From the NCBI GenBank assembly GCA_017431185.1, contig JAFRLP010000616.1, forward strand, positions 1 through 15,653: 15,653 nt of DNA, given 5' to 3'. Numbering within the stretch: position 1 is the first letter of the stretch; every line of letters starts with the position of its first letter. Below are positions 13,559 through 15,653 of this stretch, piece by piece. This stretch comes from Victivallales bacterium (lineage in GTDB: Bacteria; Verrucomicrobiota; Lentisphaeria; Oligosphaerales; Oligosphaeraceae). Under the pieces are notes generated by a model, which saw only the letters and a program-made list of their open reading frames with translations, was not told the DNA's origin and ran no database searches. The translations under genes were made by a program, and so were the position numbers.

Positions 13559-15142
13559 TTAGGAATACTCTTCCTTGATCCAGTCGGTGATGTTTCCCGC
13601 TTCAGAATCGAAATTGACCCCGAGCAGCATAATGCGTTTTCCTTTCCTGCGGTATTTCATGGCATAATCTTTGTTTTCGATCTGCTTCATTGCCTTATCC
13701 GCGGACTTGTTGAGCTTGAACTCGATCACGTAAATCCATTCGCCCGCAGCAACCATCATGTCAATCCGTCCGCTGCTGGTGAAGACCTCCGCCTGAACCA
13801 TCAGCTTCAGAAGGTCGCAAATCACGTAGCATACCGTCTGGTAATAATGCTCGTCCCTCACATGGATATTGTAGGGGATGCCAGCGAAAATGGACTGGAA
13901 CAACTTCATGAATTCATCCGCGTCGCCCGTGCCCACTGCTGTGATCAGTTTCAGAATCAGTTCCTGCGAATCCTGTTTTCGGACTGTCGTGCAGTAGGCC
14001 AGCAGGGAATTGTTGAAGGACTCCTCCACTTCCTGATTCGGGAAACGCAGGTAATATTCAGAGATGACCTTATCGGTGAACGGAATCTGCCGCTGTTCCA
14101 AACGGTCAATGGTAAGGTATCCTGTCTGGAACAGCAGAACCAGCGGGTCAAGGTCGGAAATCTCGAATGCGTTGAAAAAGGAACTGGACACGGGAGTGTT
14201 CAGAGAAACAGGGAAACTGAGTTTCGATTTCATGATCAGTTCCAGCAGAAATGACGGCGTTCCAGTTTCAAACCAGTAGTTGCTGAACTTTCCGCCCATC
14301 TCAAAGAAACTGGCCAGAGACACTGGATTGTAAACCGTTTCGGAGTTCTCCTCAAAACGGAACCCGTCGTACCAGTCTTTGATTTTATCCAGAAGTTCCT
14401 TATGGGAAAGCCTCTGCTTCTTTTCCACCGCCTGGATCTCTTCCCTGAAATTGAACTCGAACTCCTGCTGGGTGTAGCCCAGCATCGTGGCGTATCTTGC
14501 ATCCATCGTGATGTCCGTCAGGTTGTTCAGGTCGGAGAACAGCGACACATGGCAGAATTTGCTTACTCCTGTGACAAAGAGCAGACGTTCCTGCGTGTTG
14601 CGGTCTTTCAGAACACTGTAAAATCCCTTCAGGCATTTCAGGATTTCCTTGACGTCGGGATTGGTGATATTGTCCAAAATCGGTTTGTCATATTCATCCA
14701 CCAGAATGACGACTTTGCCTTTTTCAAAACATTTGTCGATAAGCTTTCCAAAAGCGGATGAAGAATTGACATTTTTCGGCAAGACGATGGAAAACCGTTC
14801 AGCGATCGTCATCACTTTATCCAGCAGATACTGATCCAGTTTCTCAATGGTGTTATTGACAGGGGTGCAATCTGCAAAACTCAGATGGATGATTGGGTAC
14901 GTTTTCCAATCATACGGCTTGTCATAGATTGCCAGACCTTTGAAGAGTTCCTTCTTTCCCTGAAAGACTGCCTTCAGGGTGGAAAGCGTGAGAGACTTCC
15001 CAAAGCGCCGGGGACGGGACAGAAAGTACCCCGCGCTCTTTGGCCGAATCAGCCGCCAAATGTATTCGGTCTTATCGACATACAGGAAGTTCCCCTGAAT
15101 CAGGTCCTCAAAACTGTAAACGTAGCTGGTCAAATCCTTCAT
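13559..15142 (-). CDS. AAA-ATPase-like protein with C-terminal PD-(D/E)XK nuclease-like domain (DUF1703 type)
   Basis: A 527-residue protein starting at ATG 15142, 7 bases after AGAGAGG (15150-15156). Residues ~1-230 match the AAA-ATPase-like family: the FLYVDKTEYIW segment, an unusual Walker A (RPRRFGKS, 43-50), Walker B with VVILVDEYDKP (D149-E150), and the VTGVSKF/SLFSDLNNL sensor region. Residues ~430-500 hold a PD-(D/E)XK core: D461 in SSGRIDMMV, E474 and K476 in IYVIEFKLNKSA, then the conserved QIENKDYAMKY helix. Members occur in many copies in gut Bacteroidota, Firmicutes and Lentisphaerota; their function is unknown, although nuclease fold and ATPase together suggest mobile-element or defence links. 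By eye its DNA is poorer in G and C than nadB and xpb, consistent with transfer. Both active sites look intact. It is convergent with nadB and has its own promoter-like sequence. Confidence 0.88.
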   Translation of the reverse strand: MKDLTSYVYSFEDLIQGNFLYVDKTEYIWRLIRPKSAGYFLSRPRRFGKSLTLSTLKAVFQGKKELFKGLAIYDKPYDWKTYPIIHLSFADCTPVNNTIEKLDQYLLDKVMTIAERFSIVLPKNVNSSSAFGKLIDKCFEKGKVVILVDEYDKPILDNITNPDVKEILKCLKGFYSVLKDRNTQERLLFVTGVSKFCHVSLFSDLNNLTDITMDARYATMLGYTQQEFEFNFREEIQAVEKKQRLSHKELLDKIKDWYDGFRFEENSETVYNPVSLASFFEMGGKFSNYWFETGTPSFLLELIMKSKLSFPVSLNTPVSSSFFNAFEISDLDPLVLLFQTGYLTIDRLEQRQIPFTDKVISEYYLRFPNQEVEESFNNSLLAYCTTVRKQDSQELILKLITAVGTGDADEFMKLFQSIFAGIPYNIHVRDEHYYQTVCYVICDLLKLMVQAEVFTSSGRIDMMVAAGEWIYVIEFKLNKSADKAMKQIENKDYAMKYRRKGKRIMLLGVNFDSEAGNITDWIKEEYS

Positions 15143-15162
15143 CGTCTTGCCTCTCTGGATGT

Positions 15163-15191
15163 AATATACACTGCCGAAACACTGTTTTCAA
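15163..15191 (-). promoter_or_regulatory. Putative promoter of the AAA/PDDEXK gene
   Basis: On the minus strand TTGAAA (15186-15191, 5 of 6) lies 17 bases before TATATT (15163-15168, 5 of 6). A start near 15156 would leave a very short leader that just includes the ribosome binding site. Confidence 0.5.
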
Positions 15192-15252
15192 TATTTCACC
15201 ATGTGAATTAACCGTCCCCCCTGATGCCCTGACGAGCAAGAAAGGCTTTAGG

Positions 15253-15501
15253 CTACTCCACCTTCTTGACAAAAATGGAATGAATACAGGCATCTCTGTT
15301 TTCCTTTGTCAGAACGACTGGAGGATTCTTCTCAAGCCAGTCTCTCCAGAAATCCTCATTCTGAAGCTGAGCGCAGATATCACTCCATATTTTGTCTTTT
15401 ATGGAAATCGCGCCTTCGCTAGCTTTCGGGAATGAAAGCCTGACTCTGTTGGAGTCATCCACTATCCTCATGTTGCCCCCTGGCCATTTGAGGGAAATCA
15501 C
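15253..15501 (-). CDS. Small protein of unknown function (82 residues)
   Basis: An open frame from GTG 15501, with AGGAGA (15511-15516) 10 bases upstream. The next in-frame ATG is ten codons in and lacks a site. The protein is hydrophilic, with no signal peptide or membrane segment. It has a mixed beta-like first half (MRIVDDSNRVRLSFPKAS) and a Trp-rich, helical second half (IWSDICAQLQNEDFWRDWLEKNP). I do not recognise the family. It lies 110 bases before the AAA/PDDEXK gene on the same strand and overlaps or follows whichever partial frame enters from the right. A link with the AAA gene is possible, but that gene has its own promoter-like sequence. A clean ribosome binding site argues that it is real. 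Confidence 0.55.
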   Translation of the reverse strand: MISLKWPGGNMRIVDDSNRVRLSFPKASEGAISIKDKIWSDICAQLQNEDFWRDWLEKNPPVVLTKENRDACIHSIFVKKVE

Positions 15502-15510
15502 ATAGATTAA

Positions 15511-15516
15511 TCTCCT
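15511..15516 (-). promoter_or_regulatory. Ribosome binding site of the 82-residue gene
   Basis: AGGAGA on the minus strand lies 10 bases before GTG 15501. It also overlaps the stop codon (TAG, 15515-15517) of one of the two open frames that enter from the right edge, as in a coupled operon. Confidence 0.55.
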
Positions 15517-15537
15517 AAAAGTCGGCTAAAGCGCACA

Positions 15538-15651
15538 CTATTCTCTTGTCACGCCAAGGCGATTCAAAAGAAGCCTGTCTCTTGCCACTGACTCGGTGGA
15601 CCACCGAACCATCCCAGCCGGAGTTCTGACTGCAGTTGTCTCTATGCAGTC
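15538..15651 (-). CDS. Possible C-terminal fragment of an unknown protein running off the right edge
   Basis: Two minus-strand frames are open from the window edge. One ends at TAG 15538-15540 and gives 37 residues ending RDRLLLNRLGVTRE. The other ends at TAG 15515-15517 and gives 45 residues ending KRIVCALADF, with its stop touching the ribosome binding site of the next gene. Third-position G/C content does not separate them (about half in each). At most one is likely to be the real 3' end of a gene upstream of the 82-residue protein. I give the coordinates of the first because its composition looks slightly more protein-like, but the choice is nearly even. Confidence 0.25.
   Translation of the reverse strand, partial: DCIETTAVRTPAGMVRWSTESVARDRLLLNRLGVTRE
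15593..15607. repeat. Near-perfect palindrome TCGGTGG-A-CCACCGA
   Basis: Seven-base arms (15593-15599 and 15601-15607) flank a single central A. Such an odd palindrome is more like a protein binding site than an RNA hairpin. It may also be chance within coding sequence. Confidence 0.4.
15628..15651. repeat. 7-base-pair inverted repeat at the right edge
   Basis: GACTGCA (15628-15634) and TGCAGTC (15645-15651) are exact reverse complements separated by 10 bases. It lies 20 bases from the TCGGTGG palindrome and close to the window end, so its context is unknown. Confidence 0.4.
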
Positions 15652-15653
15652 GA

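Noticed and set aside
13505..14254. Plus-strand open frame of 249 codons
   Set aside because: It lies opposite the AAA/PDDEXK gene and has no recognisable domain; the minus-strand frame has complete motifs and a ribosome site.
13559..15501. Named anti-phage or toxin-antitoxin system
   Set aside because: The ATPase/nuclease-like protein and small neighbour are suggestive, but neither matches a defined system that I can name, and the gene has its own promoter-like sequence.

Overview
The window looks like chromosomal DNA of a bacterium related to the Lentisphaerota (Victivallis-like), though this is inferred from gene content only. The strongest hint is a type IV pilin-like protein with a [21 protein letters not shown] N-terminus encoded in front of two large secreted carbohydrate-active proteins under a divergent AraC regulator. 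That arrangement is frequent in Lentisphaerota and Planctomycetota. By eye the DNA is GC-rich through the xpb, bax1 and nadB genes and clearly less so in the last 2 kb.

Layout. (1) Positions 3-203 hold the 3' end of a plus-strand gene that runs in from outside. (2) Positions 229-7765 hold a minus-strand operon read from right to left: a pseudopilin-like protein, a 1290-residue secreted protein that may be an uncharacterised glycoside hydrolase, and a 955-residue LamG plus clan GH-A glycosidase. (3) An AraC-family regulator (7891-8784, plus) is transcribed away from that operon across about 125 bases. This region carries overlapping divergent promoter-like sequences and a 14-base inverted repeat that brackets them. 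(4) Positions 8732-11351 (minus) encode an XPB-family DNA helicase followed by its nuclease partner Bax1 (DUF790), overlapping by 35 bases. bax1 also overlaps the araC gene tail to tail. (5) nadB (L-aspartate oxidase, 11532-13205, plus) diverges from xpb. (6) Positions 13206-13558 contain no convincing gene but do contain two tandem 10-base duplications, a perfect 9-base-pair inverted repeat and other short palindromes. (7) Positions 13559-15142 (minus) encode an AAA-ATPase-like/PD-(D/E)XK (DUF1703-type) protein. It is preceded by an unrecognised 82-residue protein, and two competing partial reading frames run off the right edge.

How the genes may work together. The regulator probably senses a sugar and controls the pseudopilin/glycosidase operon, which would be a Lentisphaerota analogue of a polysaccharide utilization locus with a pseudopilin in place of SusCD. 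XPB and Bax1 are expected to act as a helicase-nuclease pair in DNA repair, as studied in archaea. nadB makes iminoaspartate for NAD biosynthesis and has no pathway partners here. The AAA/PDDEXK protein belongs to a widespread accessory family of unknown role. The two most noteworthy items are the archaeal-type XPB-Bax1 pair in an apparently bacterial context, and the AraC/pseudopilin/orphan-hydrolase unit.
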